Source of the DNA: Shinella zoogloeoides
GTDB taxonomy: Bacteria; Pseudomonadota; Alphaproteobacteria; Rhizobiales; Rhizobiaceae
Direction of reading: 5' to 3'
Length of the DNA: 64,000 nucleotides
Assembly (NCBI RefSeq): GCF_033705735.1
Contig: NZ_CP131130.1
Span: 747,001 to 811,000 of the forward strand
Below, piece after piece: positions 9,519 to 19,248 of this stretch (within the stretch, counting starts at the first letter, position 1; each line of letters starts with the position of its first letter). The position numbers were made by a program, and so were the translations under genes. The notes below the pieces were generated by a model. That model had not been told where the DNA came from, ran no database searches, and saw nothing but the letters and a program-made list of their open reading frames with translations.

Positions 9519-9530
9519 GGGTATCTGCCC
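9519..9530. promoter_or_regulatory. Imperfect copy GGGTATCTGCCC, probable MarR operator 2
   Basis: This matches the 9083-9094 palindrome at 10 of 12 positions. It sits between the MarR gene and the MFS gene, 65 bp upstream of the MFS start, where a repressor of the MFS promoter would bind. Confidence 0.5.
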
Positions 9531-9594
9531 GTATTTTTGAGCAGATGCTCCAAACCCGACCGCACCGGCGGCGATCAGGAAAGGGACTTCGACC

Positions 9595-10887
9595 ATGTTC
9601 TCCGCAAACCTCGCCAGATGGATGGCCGACCGGAACCTCCATTACGGCTGGGTGGTTGCCGCGACCACCTTCCTCACCATGCTGGCGACCGCCGGGGCCA
9701 TGGGCTCGGCGGGCGTCATGATCCTGCCCCTGCACGAGGAGTTCGGCTGGGATATCGCCGAGATTTCCTCCGCCATGGCCGTGCGCCTCGTGCTCTTCGG
9801 GCTACTCGGTCCCTTCGCCGCCGCCTTCATGAATCATTTCGGCATCCGCCAGGTCGTGACGACCGCACTCGTCCTCATCATGAGCGGCATCGTCGTCTCC
9901 TTCTTCATGACCGAGGTCTGGCAGCTTCTGCTGCTCTGGGGCGTGGTGATCGGGGTCGGCACCGGCATGACGGCGCTGGTTCTGGGCGCGACCGTCGCCA
10001 CCCGCTGGTTCTCGAAGCGCCGGGGCCTCGTCGTCGGCCTGATGACGGCGAGCACAGCGACCGGCCAGCTCGTCTTCCTGCCGCTGCTTGCCGCGCTGAC
10101 CGAGGCCTATGGCTGGCGCACCGCGCTGACGCTGTCGGTCGCCGTCATCGCCGCCGCCATGTTGTTCGTTCTTCTGCTGATGCGCGACCATCCCGCCGAT
10201 GTCGGCCTGCCGGCCTATGGCGAGACGGCCATCGTCAAGCCGCCCCGGCAGGATCACAATCTGCGCGCCACCTTGCTTGCCCCGCTCATCACCCTGAAAA
10301 GCGTTTCCGCCAATCCGGTCTTCTGGGTTCTCTTCGGCACCTTCTTCGTTTGCGGGCTTTCGACCAACGGCCTCATCCAGACCCATTGGATTTCGATCTG
10401 CGGCGATTTCGGCATGGCGGCCGTAACTGCCGCAAGCACGCTCGCCGTCATTGGCGTCTTCGATTTCTTCGGCACGGTTTTCGCCGGCTGGCTGTCGGAT
10501 CGCTACGACAACCGCTTCCTGCTTTTCTGGTTCTACGGGCTGCGTGGCTTCTCGCTGATCTACCTGTCCTTCTCCGGCTTCAGCATGCTGGAACTGTCGG
10601 TCTTCGCCGTCTTCTACGGTCTGGACTGGGTCGCGACGGTGCCGCCGACGGTCAAGCTCGCGGCGGAAAATTTCGGTCGCGAAAAGGCGGGGCTGGTTTT
10701 CGGCTGGGTCTTTGCCGGCCATCAGCTCGGCGCGGCGACGGCCGCCTTCGGCGCGGGCTACCTGAAGAGCGACTACAACACCTACATGCCCGCCTTGCAG
10801 ATCGCCGGCCTCATGTGCGTGCTGGCCGCGCTCTCGGTGCTGCTGCTCAGGCGGCCGGGGGCAAGTCCGGCCGCTGCCGCGGCCTGA
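9595..10887 (+). CDS. MFS transporter
   Basis: A 430-residue major facilitator with twelve predicted transmembrane helices. The N-terminus NLHYGWVVAATTF resembles the oxalate/monocarboxylate-type (OFA/MCT-like) branch. A cytoplasmic loop with RWFSKRRG lies between helices 4 and 5. A second conserved loop (FAGWLSDRYDNRF) occurs near residue 300, after helix 8. It probably moves an organic acid or drug across the inner membrane, but the substrate cannot be read from the sequence. The MarR gene and its duplicated operator directly upstream suggest induction by a small ligand. A terminator hairpin follows at 10900-10923. Confidence 0.85.
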   Translation: MFSANLARWMADRNLHYGWVVAATTFLTMLATAGAMGSAGVMILPLHEEFGWDIAEISSAMAVRLVLFGLLGPFAAAFMNHFGIRQVVTTALVLIMSGIVVSFFMTEVWQLLLLWGVVIGVGTGMTALVLGATVATRWFSKRRGLVVGLMTASTATGQLVFLPLLAALTEAYGWRTALTLSVAVIAAAMLFVLLLMRDHPADVGLPAYGETAIVKPPRQDHNLRATLLAPLITLKSVSANPVFWVLFGTFFVCGLSTNGLIQTHWISICGDFGMAAVTAASTLAVIGVFDFFGTVFAGWLSDRYDNRFLLFWFYGLRGFSLIYLSFSGFSMLELSVFAVFYGLDWVATVPPTVKLAAENFGREKAGLVFGWVFAGHQLGAATAAFGAGYLKSDYNTYMPALQIAGLMCVLAALSVLLLRRPGASPAAAAA

Positions 10888-10899
10888 CGGCCCAACGGA

Positions 10900-10923
10900 A
10901 AGGCCCGCCAGAAGGCGGGCCTT
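10900..10923. terminator. Hairpin between convergent MFS and dehydrogenase genes
   Basis: AAGGCCCGCC (10900-10909) pairs perfectly with GGCGGGCCTT (10914-10923) around an AGAA loop. It lies 13 bp after the MFS stop and just before the stop of the convergent gene. It probably terminates transcription from both sides, although the U-runs are short. Confidence 0.7.
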
Positions 10924-10926
10924 ATC

Positions 10927-11853
10927 TCAATCGTAGAACGAATCGACGAACTTCCGTCGCCCGAGCATGAACGCATCCGCGACGTGGCGAAGCGGCGCGA
11001 GGTCGACGTCGGACTTTCCGGCCTTGATGATCTCGGCGAAGCGCTTGTAGAGCATCGGATATTCCTGCTCCGGCTCCTCGTGCACCAGCTTGCCGTCGAT
11101 GGAGAGCTTGGCGCCGCCTTCCGACAGCACCATTTCGCCGGCATCCGTCCCAGCGACGATGTCCCAGCTCTGCTTGCCCGTCTGGCGCCAGTCGAACTCG
11201 GCGGCAAGGTCGAGTCCCTTCGCGTCCGAGAAGGTCATCGAGGCGGCGATGGGCGCGTCGCGGTTTTCCGGGAATTCCAGCGTCGCGGCGGTGATGAAGA
11301 CCGGGCGCGGCAGGATATGGGTGACGATGGAAAGCGCATTGATGCCCGGATCGAACACGCCGAGGCCGCCCGCCTGCCAGATCCATTCCTGGTTCGGATG
11401 CCAGTGGCGCACGTCTTCCTTCCAGATCACCCGCATGGAGCGGATCGTCGTGCCGGCGAGAAATTCCTTCGCGGCCTCGACGGCCGGCGCATAGCGCGAG
11501 TGCCAGCTTGCAAAGAGCGAAAGCCCCTTGGCGGCGGCGAGCGCCTCGAGGTCAGCGACCTCGGAAAGCGTCGCGCCCGGCGGCTTTTCGAGGAAGACGT
11601 GCTTGCCGGCGCAAAGCGCCTTCTCGGCCGCCTCGTAGCGATATTGCGGCGGCATGCAGAGCGATACGGCGTCGATGGCGGGGACAGCGGCCAGCATCTC
11701 GTCGATCGACTTGAAATTATCGATGCCCTCGACCGTGCCGTGGCGGCTCGCCGCGGCGATCAGTCGGTAGTCGCCGTTTTTCGCGACGGCCGGAAGATGC
11801 TGGTCGCGCACGATCTTGCCGACGCCGACGATTGCGAGATTGATCGGGGACAT
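10927..11853 (-). CDS. Gfo/Idh/MocA-family sugar 1-dehydrogenase (D-galactose/L-arabinose type)
   Basis: This 308-residue NAD(P)-dependent oxidoreductase carries the N-terminal Rossmann motif AIVGVGKIVRDQHLPA (residues 7-22). EKPPGATL lies near residue 93. WKEDVRHWHPNQEWIW and GGLGVFDPGINALS lie in the substrate domain. These segments closely match Azospirillum L-arabinose 1-dehydrogenase and rhizobial D-galactose 1-dehydrogenase, as I remember those sequences. The reaction would be oxidation of the sugar to its lactone as the first step of a non-phosphorylative route. No lactonase, dehydratase or sugar transporter is nearby, so the physiological substrate stays open. It is a single-gene unit with a terminator at its 3' end. 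Confidence 0.82.
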   Translation of the reverse strand: MSPINLAIVGVGKIVRDQHLPAVAKNGDYRLIAAASRHGTVEGIDNFKSIDEMLAAVPAIDAVSLCMPPQYRYEAAEKALCAGKHVFLEKPPGATLSEVADLEALAAAKGLSLFASWHSRYAPAVEAAKEFLAGTTIRSMRVIWKEDVRHWHPNQEWIWQAGGLGVFDPGINALSIVTHILPRPVFITAATLEFPENRDAPIAASMTFSDAKGLDLAAEFDWRQTGKQSWDIVAGTDAGEMVLSEGGAKLSIDGKLVHEEPEQEYPMLYKRFAEIIKAGKSDVDLAPLRHVADAFMLGRRKFVDSFYD

Positions 11854-11975
11854 GGCTCCGCCCTCATTTGTATGATGATTTGGCGTTGTTGTAGCAGAAC
11901 CCTCGGCGGGAGCAAGGCCGCAGCGATGCCTCCCGCTGCCTATCCTTTGTGCAACGGCCTTAAAGCCGCATTCGC

Positions 11976-11988
11976 CTTTCGTCTAAGA
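11976..11988 (+). promoter_or_regulatory. CTTTCGTCTAAGA motif upstream of dctQM (possible activator site)
   Basis: This 13-mer, with a near-palindromic core CGTCTAAGACG, lies 114 bp before the dctQ start. A copy differing at one base (CTTTCGTCTTAGA) lies 122 bp before the convergent binding-protein gene at 15949-15961. Equal placement at the two halves of one transporter suggests a common regulator. The regulator is not identified. Confidence 0.45.
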
Positions 11989-12101
11989 CGGCGGCTGAGA
12001 GCGGGAAAACCGGGCTTTGTGCTTGAAACGGGCTTTGAAATCGGCACTCTGACTCTGTCTGGCACCAAACAAATAACAAGCCGGGCGGGGAGGAATTGAT
12101 T

Positions 12102-12677
12102 ATGAAGACGCTGCTGGTCCTCAGCCGGCTCATCGACGCGATCACGGAAAATATCGGAAAGGCCGTTGGCTGGCTGATCCTCGTCGCCGTTCTCGTCAGC
12201 GCCGGCAACGCCATCGTGCGAAAGGTGTTCAACACATCGTCCAACGCCTGGCTCGAGGCGCAATGGTACCTCTTCGGCGGGGCCTTCATGCTCGCCGCGG
12301 CCTATACGCTGGCGCAGAACGAGCATATCCGCATCGACGTCGTCTACGGCAAGTTCTCGCGCCGGGTGCAGCACTGGATCGACCTTCTCGGCCATCTCCT
12401 GTTCCTGATGCCCTTCGTGCTGCTGATGGTCTATTACCTCGTTCCCTATGTGCTGATGTCCTTCCGCTCGGGCGAGGGCTCGTCGAGCGCCGGCGGCCTC
12501 ATCGTCTGGCCGGCCAAGGCCATCCTGCTCGCCGGCTTCGTGCTGCTCGCCTTCCAGGGCGTATCGGAGATCGTCAAGAAGATCGCCATCATGCGCGGCG
12601 ACATGGACGATCCGACGCCCTACAACCCCACGCACGCCCCCCTCGAAGACGCCGTTGCCGGGGAGAAGGGCGCATGA
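12102..12677 (+). CDS. TRAP transporter small permease (DctQ family)
   Basis: DctQ proteins are the small four-helix membrane subunits of tripartite ATP-independent periplasmic transporters. This 191-residue protein has four predicted transmembrane helices. The family hallmark at the second helix (NAWLEAQWYLFGGAFMLAA) is followed by NEHIRIDVVYGKF. The ATG at 12102 has GGAGGA 7 nt upstream, which I prefer to a TTG six bases earlier. The stop overlaps the start of the large permease gene by four bases (ATGA). The C-terminal tail is acidic and proline-containing. Confidence 0.93.
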   Translation: MKTLLVLSRLIDAITENIGKAVGWLILVAVLVSAGNAIVRKVFNTSSNAWLEAQWYLFGGAFMLAAAYTLAQNEHIRIDVVYGKFSRRVQHWIDLLGHLLFLMPFVLLMVYYLVPYVLMSFRSGEGSSSAGGLIVWPAKAILLAGFVLLAFQGVSEIVKKIAIMRGDMDDPTPYNPTHAPLEDAVAGEKGA

Positions 12678-14461
12678 TCGAGTTCATTGCGGAAAATCTC
12701 GCGCCGATCATGTTCGTCTCGCTGATCGTGTTCCTGCTGCTCGGCTATCCGGTGGCATTCGCGCTTGCGGCAAACGGCCTGCTCTTCTTCGTCATCGGCG
12801 TGGAGCTTGCGCCGCTCTCCGATTCGATCAACCTCTCCTGGCCGCTGCTGAATGCCATGCCGGAGCGGCTCTGGGGGGTGATGTCGAACGACACGTTGCT
12901 GGCCATACCCTTCTTCACCTTCATGGGGATCGTGCTCGAACGGTCCGGCATGGCCGAGGACCTGCTCGACACGATCGGCCAGCTCTTCGGGCCGATCCGC
13001 GGCGGCCTTGCCTATGCGGTGATCTTCGTCGGCGCGCTGCTGGCGGCCACCACCGGCGTCGTCGCCGCCTCGGTCATCGCTATGGGCCTCATCTCGCTGC
13101 CGATCATGCTGCGTTACGGCTACGACCGCTCCATCGCCTCGGGCGTCATCGCGGCTTCGGGCACGCTCGCCCAGATCATCCCGCCCTCGCTCGTGCTGAT
13201 CGTGCTTGCCGACCAGCTCGGCCGCTCGGTCGGCGACATGTATGCCGGTGCGCTCATCCCGGGCCTCGTTCTCACCGGCCTCTACATGGGCTACATCCTG
13301 CTGATGACCTTCCTGAAGCGGGATTCCATGCCGGCATTGCCGCTGGAGGCGCGTTCGCTGGGCTCGGGCGTGACGTCGCTGGCCATCGCGCTCGTGGTTG
13401 CAGCCGGCTTTGCCTATGCCGCCCATGTCTACCTCGCCCCGACCCATGGCGAGAATGCCGACATCCTCGGCGCGACCGTCGGCGTGATCTTCATCTATAT
13501 CGTGGCGCTGGCTGACAAGTCGCTCAACATCAACATGATGTCGCGGCTCGCCCAGCAGGTCATCATCGTGCTGATCCCGCCGCTGGCGCTGATCTTCCTC
13601 GTGCTCGGCACCATCTTCCTCGGCATCGCGACGCCGACGGAAGGCGGCGCCATGGGCGCGGTCGGCGCGCTGGCCATGGCGGCGGCCAAGGGGCGGCTCA
13701 CCATGGAGGTGGTCCGTTCGGCGCTGACCTCCACCACGCGCCTTTCGGCCTTCGTGCTGTTCATCCTCATCGGGGCGCGCGTCTTCTCGCTCACCTTCTA
13801 CGGTGTCAACGGGCATCTGTGGGTCGAGCACCTGCTGGTCTCGCTGCCGGGCGGCGAGACGGGCTTCCTGATCGGGGTGAACCTGCTGGTCTTCTTCCTG
13901 GCGTTCTTCCTCGATTTCTTCGAACTCGCCTTCATCATCGTGCCGCTGCTGGCGCCTGCCGCCGACAAGCTCGGCATCGACCTCATCTGGTTCGGCGTGC
14001 TGCTCGGCATCAACATGCAGACGAGCTTCATGCACCCGCCTTTCGGCTTCGCGCTGTTCTACCTGCGCTCGGTCGCGGCGAAGGTGCCCTATCTCGACAA
14101 GGTGACGGGCAAGCTGACGCAGCCGGTGACGACGGGGCAGATCTATTGGGGCGCGGTGCCCTTCGTCGGCATTCAGATCCTCATGGTCGCGCTCACCATC
14201 CTCTTCCCCGGCATGGTCATGCACTACAAGGGTGAGGGGAGCGGCATCGATCCGGCGACGATCAAGATCGAGGTGCCCGGCTTCGGCACCGGCCTGACGT
14301 TGCCCGACAACGGCGGCGGCCTCGGCCTTCCCGGCGGCCTGCAGCTTCCGGCCGGCAATCCGCTGGACGGAAGCGGTGGCGAGAAGCCGGCCGAAGGCGG
14401 CCAGCCCGGCACGGAGCAGAAGCCCGCCACGGACCTGTCGAGCCCGCCGTCGTTCAATTGA
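12674..14461 (+). CDS. TRAP transporter large permease (DctM family) with C-terminal extension
   Basis: DctM is the large membrane subunit that carries the solute together with Na+ ions. The product has 595 residues, longer than the typical 425, because of an extra membrane segment region around residues 225-300. It also has a C-terminal tail of about 75 residues after the last helix, rich in Gly and Pro (GGGLGLPGGLQLPAG). Conserved features include ATTGVVAASVIAMGLISLP and the repeat half GIATPTEGGAMGAVG. It is the layout of the mannitol/chloroaromatic (TakP-associated) large subunits. It is translationally coupled to dctQ. The binding protein is encoded convergently beyond a mosaic repeat. 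Confidence 0.92.
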   Translation: MIEFIAENLAPIMFVSLIVFLLLGYPVAFALAANGLLFFVIGVELAPLSDSINLSWPLLNAMPERLWGVMSNDTLLAIPFFTFMGIVLERSGMAEDLLDTIGQLFGPIRGGLAYAVIFVGALLAATTGVVAASVIAMGLISLPIMLRYGYDRSIASGVIAASGTLAQIIPPSLVLIVLADQLGRSVGDMYAGALIPGLVLTGLYMGYILLMTFLKRDSMPALPLEARSLGSGVTSLAIALVVAAGFAYAAHVYLAPTHGENADILGATVGVIFIYIVALADKSLNINMMSRLAQQVIIVLIPPLALIFLVLGTIFLGIATPTEGGAMGAVGALAMAAAKGRLTMEVVRSALTSTTRLSAFVLFILIGARVFSLTFYGVNGHLWVEHLLVSLPGGETGFLIGVNLLVFFLAFFLDFFELAFIIVPLLAPAADKLGIDLIWFGVLLGINMQTSFMHPPFGFALFYLRSVAAKVPYLDKVTGKLTQPVTTGQIYWGAVPFVGIQILMVALTILFPGMVMHYKGEGSGIDPATIKIEVPGFGTGLTLPDNGGGLGLPGGLQLPAGNPLDGSGGEKPAEGGQPGTEQKPATDLSSPPSFN

Positions 14462-14479
14462 GGGGCCGGGGGGAGCCTG

Positions 14480-14624
14480 CCCCTCATCCCGCTGCCGCGA
14501 CCTTCTCCCCGCAGGCGGGAGAAGGGAGCCGTGGCGATGCTTCGCCTGTAGTTGAAGGAAAACAGCGCGGCAGAGTCCCTTCGCCCCGCTTGCGGGGAGA
14601 AGGTGCCGGCAGGCGGATGAGGGG
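14480..14624. repeat. RIME-like intergenic mosaic element, copy 1
   Basis: A 145-bp hairpin-rich element bounded by CCCCTCAT and ATGAGGGG. It has an inner stem of CCTTCTCCCCGC against GCGGGAGAAGG (14501-14525). A second stem of CCTTCGCCCCGC against GCGGGGAGAAGG (14578-14603) follows, then GCCGGCAGG. A second copy occurs at 34534-34671 with an almost identical right half. The architecture matches the Rhizobium-specific intergenic mosaic elements described in rhizobia. It lies after the dctM stop. Confidence 0.75.
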
Positions 14625-14666
14625 CATGGCAGGGCGCTGCCGTCTCCGGCAATATGGCAACAAACG

Positions 14667-14698
14667 AAAACCCCGGCGCATCGCTGCCCCGGGGTTTT
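14667..14698. terminator. Bidirectional intrinsic terminator between dctM and the TRAP binding-protein gene
   Basis: AAAACCCCGG (14667-14676) pairs with CCGGGGTTTT (14689-14698) around a 12-nt loop. The stem carries A-runs on its left arm and T-runs on its right arm, so it can terminate transcription from both convergent genes. Confidence 0.82.
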
Positions 14699-14720
14699 CC
14701 GTCTCTGCTTCCGCCAGCCC

Positions 14721-15884
<1,164 letters not shown>

Positions 15885-15948
15885 CTAACCACGGCGGGTC
15901 CGGCGTTTCAACCCGGCGAGGAGGGAAGGCGAAAGCCGCGCGCTACGA

Positions 15949-15961
15949 CTTTCGTCTTAGA
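15949..15961 (-). promoter_or_regulatory. CTTTCGTCTTAGA motif upstream of the TRAP binding-protein gene
   Basis: Written on the plus strand, this 13-mer differs by one base from the motif upstream of dctQM (11976-11988). It sits 122 bp from the start of the binding-protein gene, almost the same distance as at dctQ. This suggests co-regulation of the two convergent transcription units. Confidence 0.45.
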
Positions 15962-16021
15962 GGCAGCCTGCGCAATCTGCCTGTTTTTCAGGCGTTTCCG
16001 AGGAAGAAGCCGGGGCGGCCG

Positions 16022-17905
16022 TCAGCCCGCCATCGCATCCTCGTACTCGGCGGAGAGCTCCAGCCACTGCTCCTCTGCATCATTCAGCCTGTCGACGGCC
16101 ATGGAGCGCAGCTTGGCCTTCTCGGCGGCCTTGGCGGGGCTCTTCTCGTAGAGCATCGGATCCGCAAGCTCGGTGTCAAGAAGTTGAATCTGCTTCTGCA
16201 GCTTTGCCGTCAGGGACTCGATTTCGTTGATCTTTTTCTTCAAGGGTGCAAGCTGCGCGCGCCGGTCGGCATTGGCCTTGCGCAGCTCGGCCTTGTTCGC
16301 CTCGCCGCCATTGGCGGTCTTGTCCCGGTCGTCTTTCCTGGCGGATTGAACGATGAGGCTGCGATAATCCTCCATGTCGCCGTCGAAGGATTTGACGGTG
16401 CCGTCATTGACCAGCCAGAGCCGGTCGACGGTCGCCTCGATCAGGTGGCGATCGTGCGAGATCAGGATGACGGCGCCCTCGTAGTCGTTCAGCGCCTCGA
16501 TCAGCGCGCGGCGGCTGTCGATGTCGAGATGGTTCGTCGGCTCGTCGAGGATGAGCAGGTTCGGCGCGTCGAAGGCGGCAAGGCCCATGAGGAGGCGAGC
16601 CTTCTCGCCGCCCGAAAGGTCCTTGGCGGCGGTCGACATCTTTTCCGTCGCAAGCCCCATCTGCGCCACGCGGGCGCGGACCTTGGCCTCCGGCGCCTCC
16701 GGCATCAGCCGGCGCACATGCTCGACGGGCGACTGGTCGGGAATGAGGTCGTCGAGCTGGTGCTGCGCGAAGAAGCCGATCTTGAGGTTCGGCGCCTTCC
16801 TGATGGCTCCGGCCTCGGCGTCGAGACGGCCCGAGATGAACTTGGCGAAGGTCGACTTGCCGTTGCCGTTCGAGCCGAGCAGCGCGATGCGGTCGTCGTT
16901 GTCGATCCTGAGATTGATCTGCTTGAGGATCGGCTTGCCCGGCACATAGCCGACCGCGCCGCCCTCGATGGCGACGATGGGTGAGGCGGGCTGCTTTTCC
17001 GGCTCGGGGAAGGTGATGGGCTGGACATGCGTCTCGATCACGGCGGCGACCGTGCCCATGCGCTCCAGCGCCTTGATACGGCTCTGTGCCTGCCGGGCCT
17101 TGGTCGCCTTGGCGCGGAAGCGGTCGATGAAGCTTTGCAGGTGTTTTCGCGCGGCGTCGTTCTTGGCCTTCGCCTTCATCTGCAATTCGTCGGCCTCGGC
17201 CTTCTGGCGCTCGAACTGATCGTAGGAGCCGCGGTAGAAGGTGAGCTTCTGCTGGTCGAGATGGACGATGGAATTGACGGCGGTGTTCAGCAGGTCGCGG
17301 TCGTGGCTGATGACGATGACCGTGTGCGGATAGCGCTTCACATAGTCTTCCAGCCAGAGCGTGCCTTCGAGGTCGAGATAGTTGGTCGGCTCGTCGAGCA
17401 GCAGCAGGTCCGGCTCGGAGAACAGCACGGCCGCGAGCGCCACGCGCATGCGCCAGCCGCCGGAAAAGCTTTTCGCCGGGCGCTGCTGCGCCTCGTGGTC
17501 GAAGCCGAGGCCGGCAAGGATGCTGGCGGCGCGCGATTCGGCCGAATGGGCGCCGATATCGGTGAGCCGCGTCTGGATTTCGGCGATGCGGTGCGGGTCG
17601 CTCGCCGTCTCGGCTTCCTTGAGGAGGCTGGCGCGCTCCTTGTCGGCGGCGAGCACGATCTCGATCAGCGCTTCGTCCGTGCCCGGCGCTTCCTGCGCCA
17701 CCTGGCCGATGCGCGCGTTCTTAGGCAGCGAGATGGTGCCGGCCTCGGGGGCAAGGTCGCCGGTGATGATGCGGAACAGCGTGGACTTGCCGGTGCCGTT
17801 GCGCCCGACGAGACCCGCCTTCGTGCCGCTCGGCAGCGAAACGGAGGCATTGTCGATGAGAAGACGCCCGGCGACGCGGGCAGTGAGGCCGGAAATCGTG
17901 ATCAT
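16022..17905 (-). CDS. ABC-F family ATPase (YheS-like)
   Basis: ABC-F proteins are soluble tandem ATPases that act on the ribosome. This 627-residue protein has two nucleotide-binding domains with Walker A motifs GRNGTGKST (about residue 36) and GSNGNGKST (about 347). Its signature motifs are SFSGGWRMR and DLSGGEKAR, and its Walker B sequences are LLLLDEPTNYLD and LLILDEPTNHLD. The linker between the domains is charged and helical (DELQMKAKAKNDAARKHLQ). A C-terminal coiled coil (about residues 535-625) matches the YheS subgroup. There are no membrane segments. I start at the ATG at 17905 (MITISGLTARV), dropping six extra residues. Its exact translational role is not established for this group. 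Confidence 0.9.
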   Translation of the reverse strand: MITISGLTARVAGRLLIDNASVSLPSGTKAGLVGRNGTGKSTLFRIITGDLAPEAGTISLPKNARIGQVAQEAPGTDEALIEIVLAADKERASLLKEAETASDPHRIAEIQTRLTDIGAHSAESRAASILAGLGFDHEAQQRPAKSFSGGWRMRVALAAVLFSEPDLLLLDEPTNYLDLEGTLWLEDYVKRYPHTVIVISHDRDLLNTAVNSIVHLDQQKLTFYRGSYDQFERQKAEADELQMKAKAKNDAARKHLQSFIDRFRAKATKARQAQSRIKALERMGTVAAVIETHVQPITFPEPEKQPASPIVAIEGGAVGYVPGKPILKQINLRIDNDDRIALLGSNGNGKSTFAKFISGRLDAEAGAIRKAPNLKIGFFAQHQLDDLIPDQSPVEHVRRLMPEAPEAKVRARVAQMGLATEKMSTAAKDLSGGEKARLLMGLAAFDAPNLLILDEPTNHLDIDSRRALIEALNDYEGAVILISHDRHLIEATVDRLWLVNDGTVKSFDGDMEDYRSLIVQSARKDDRDKTANGGEANKAELRKANADRRAQLAPLKKKINEIESLTAKLQKQIQLLDTELADPMLYEKSPAKAAEKAKLRSMAVDRLNDAEEQWLELSAEYEDAMAG

Positions 17906-17978
17906 GCCGGCTCTATAGAGCAATTCCCGCGAAAGTGCGAAGCGCTTTTGGCCGGGAAAACCTCAAAAGGGAAGTGGC

Positions 17979-19061
17979 TCAGCCTGCGGCGCCCGCCCGG
18001 TAGAGCCGGCCCGCCCGCTCGGACACCTCGGCCGAATAGATGCGCAGCGCAATGCCGCTTTCCGCCGCATAGGCGAGCGCCTGTTCCGCCTGCTCGTAGA
18101 GCATGGTGGGCGAGCTTGCCGAATCGCTCAGCGAGACCCCGGCCGTCAGCGTCAGGAAGCCGGCCGGCAATTCGCGGTCCATGAAGGGAAACGGCTTTTC
18201 GGCGACCCGCACCGCGATGCGCCGGGCGATGGTGACGGCGATCTCGCGGCTGACATCGCTGAGGAGGAGGCAGAAGAGGTCCGGGCCGGTGCGGGCGACG
18301 AAATCGTGCTTCTTCACCGACTGGCGGAAGATGGCGGCAAGCCGCTTCAGTGTCTTTTCCGCCGCGCCCGCCGGATGCGTCTCAGCGAATTCCTTCAACT
18401 GCTCGACGCGGAAGAGGAGGAGCGCGGAGGTGCTCTCGCCGGCCTCTTTCTGGAAGAAGTCCTTCAGGCGGCCGATCAGGGCGGCGTGATTGGCAAGGCC
18501 CGTCACCGGATCGTGCGTCAGTGCCGCGCGGCTGACGGAAAGGCCGGAGCGCAGGCCGTCGAGATGGTTCTGGAGGTCGTCGATGCGCGCAGAGGCGGCC
18601 CTGTCGGCGCCGAGGATGTCCTGCACCAGCGAGAGCAGGCGCACCGCGTCGCCCGAAAAATCCGAAATGCCGAGCACCGGGTCGCGGTTCATGCGCGCGG
18701 CGATCTCCTCGAGTTCCAGCACGGCGGCGGCGCGCTGGCGCTGGTTTTCCTCCGTCGTCTTCGAGATTTCCGTGAGCAGGCGCACGGCTTCGCCCGCAGC
18801 CTGGCCGGCGGCGAGCACATTGTGGCTCGGCAGCGAATGGCGCAGCGCGATGGAATCGAGGGCCGATTGCTCGGGCGCCTTGCCCAGCGCCGCGATCTCG
18901 CGCGAAACGCCCGCATTGCCGTTCAGCGCCTCGAAGAGAAGCTCGTAGTTGCGCGGCAGCGCGGCAATGCCGAGGCTGGCCATGACATGGGCGATGCGCG
19001 CCATGATCGGCGGTACGGGGGACTGCGCGTCCTTGGGGGCGGGTTGTGCCTTGCTGGTCAT
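17979..19061 (-). CDS. Degenerate GGDEF-domain protein
   Basis: A 360-residue soluble protein with no signal peptide or membrane helix. Residues 1-180 form an uncharacterised helical region. Residues 190-345 fold as a GGDEF domain, opening at THDPVTGLANHAALIGRL. The active-site loop reads TGPDL (about residues 258-262) instead of GGDEF or GGEEF. Catalytic synthesis of cyclic di-GMP is therefore unlikely, and the protein may be a sensor or scaffold. It follows the ABC-F gene in orientation but is upstream of it with a 73-bp gap. I could not identify its partners. Confidence 0.85.
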   Translation of the reverse strand: MTSKAQPAPKDAQSPVPPIMARIAHVMASLGIAALPRNYELLFEALNGNAGVSREIAALGKAPEQSALDSIALRHSLPSHNVLAAGQAAGEAVRLLTEISKTTEENQRQRAAAVLELEEIAARMNRDPVLGISDFSGDAVRLLSLVQDILGADRAASARIDDLQNHLDGLRSGLSVSRAALTHDPVTGLANHAALIGRLKDFFQKEAGESTSALLLFRVEQLKEFAETHPAGAAEKTLKRLAAIFRQSVKKHDFVARTGPDLFCLLLSDVSREIAVTIARRIAVRVAEKPFPFMDRELPAGFLTLTAGVSLSDSASSPTMLYEQAEQALAYAAESGIALRIYSAEVSERAGRLYRAGAAG

Positions 19062-19248
19062 GAAACGCCGTAAGGTAGGCGCGGGCGGCGGAGGCCTGCC
19101 CGCTGGGATCTGTCGGCGTAACTATCGGATTGCGCGGTTAATTTTGCGTGTGCTGAACCAAGGATTCGACCGCACTTGACGAATGTCAGGGACGTGGCTG
19201 TCCGGCGGGCGATGGGCAGGCGCCCCGCCCGCCACAACCTGCGGACGG

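Noticed and set aside
14480..14624. Repeated hairpins considered as a CRISPR array
   Set aside because: There are only two palindromic stems with different arms, not regularly spaced direct repeats. The copy at 34534-34671 shows it is a mosaic intergenic element.
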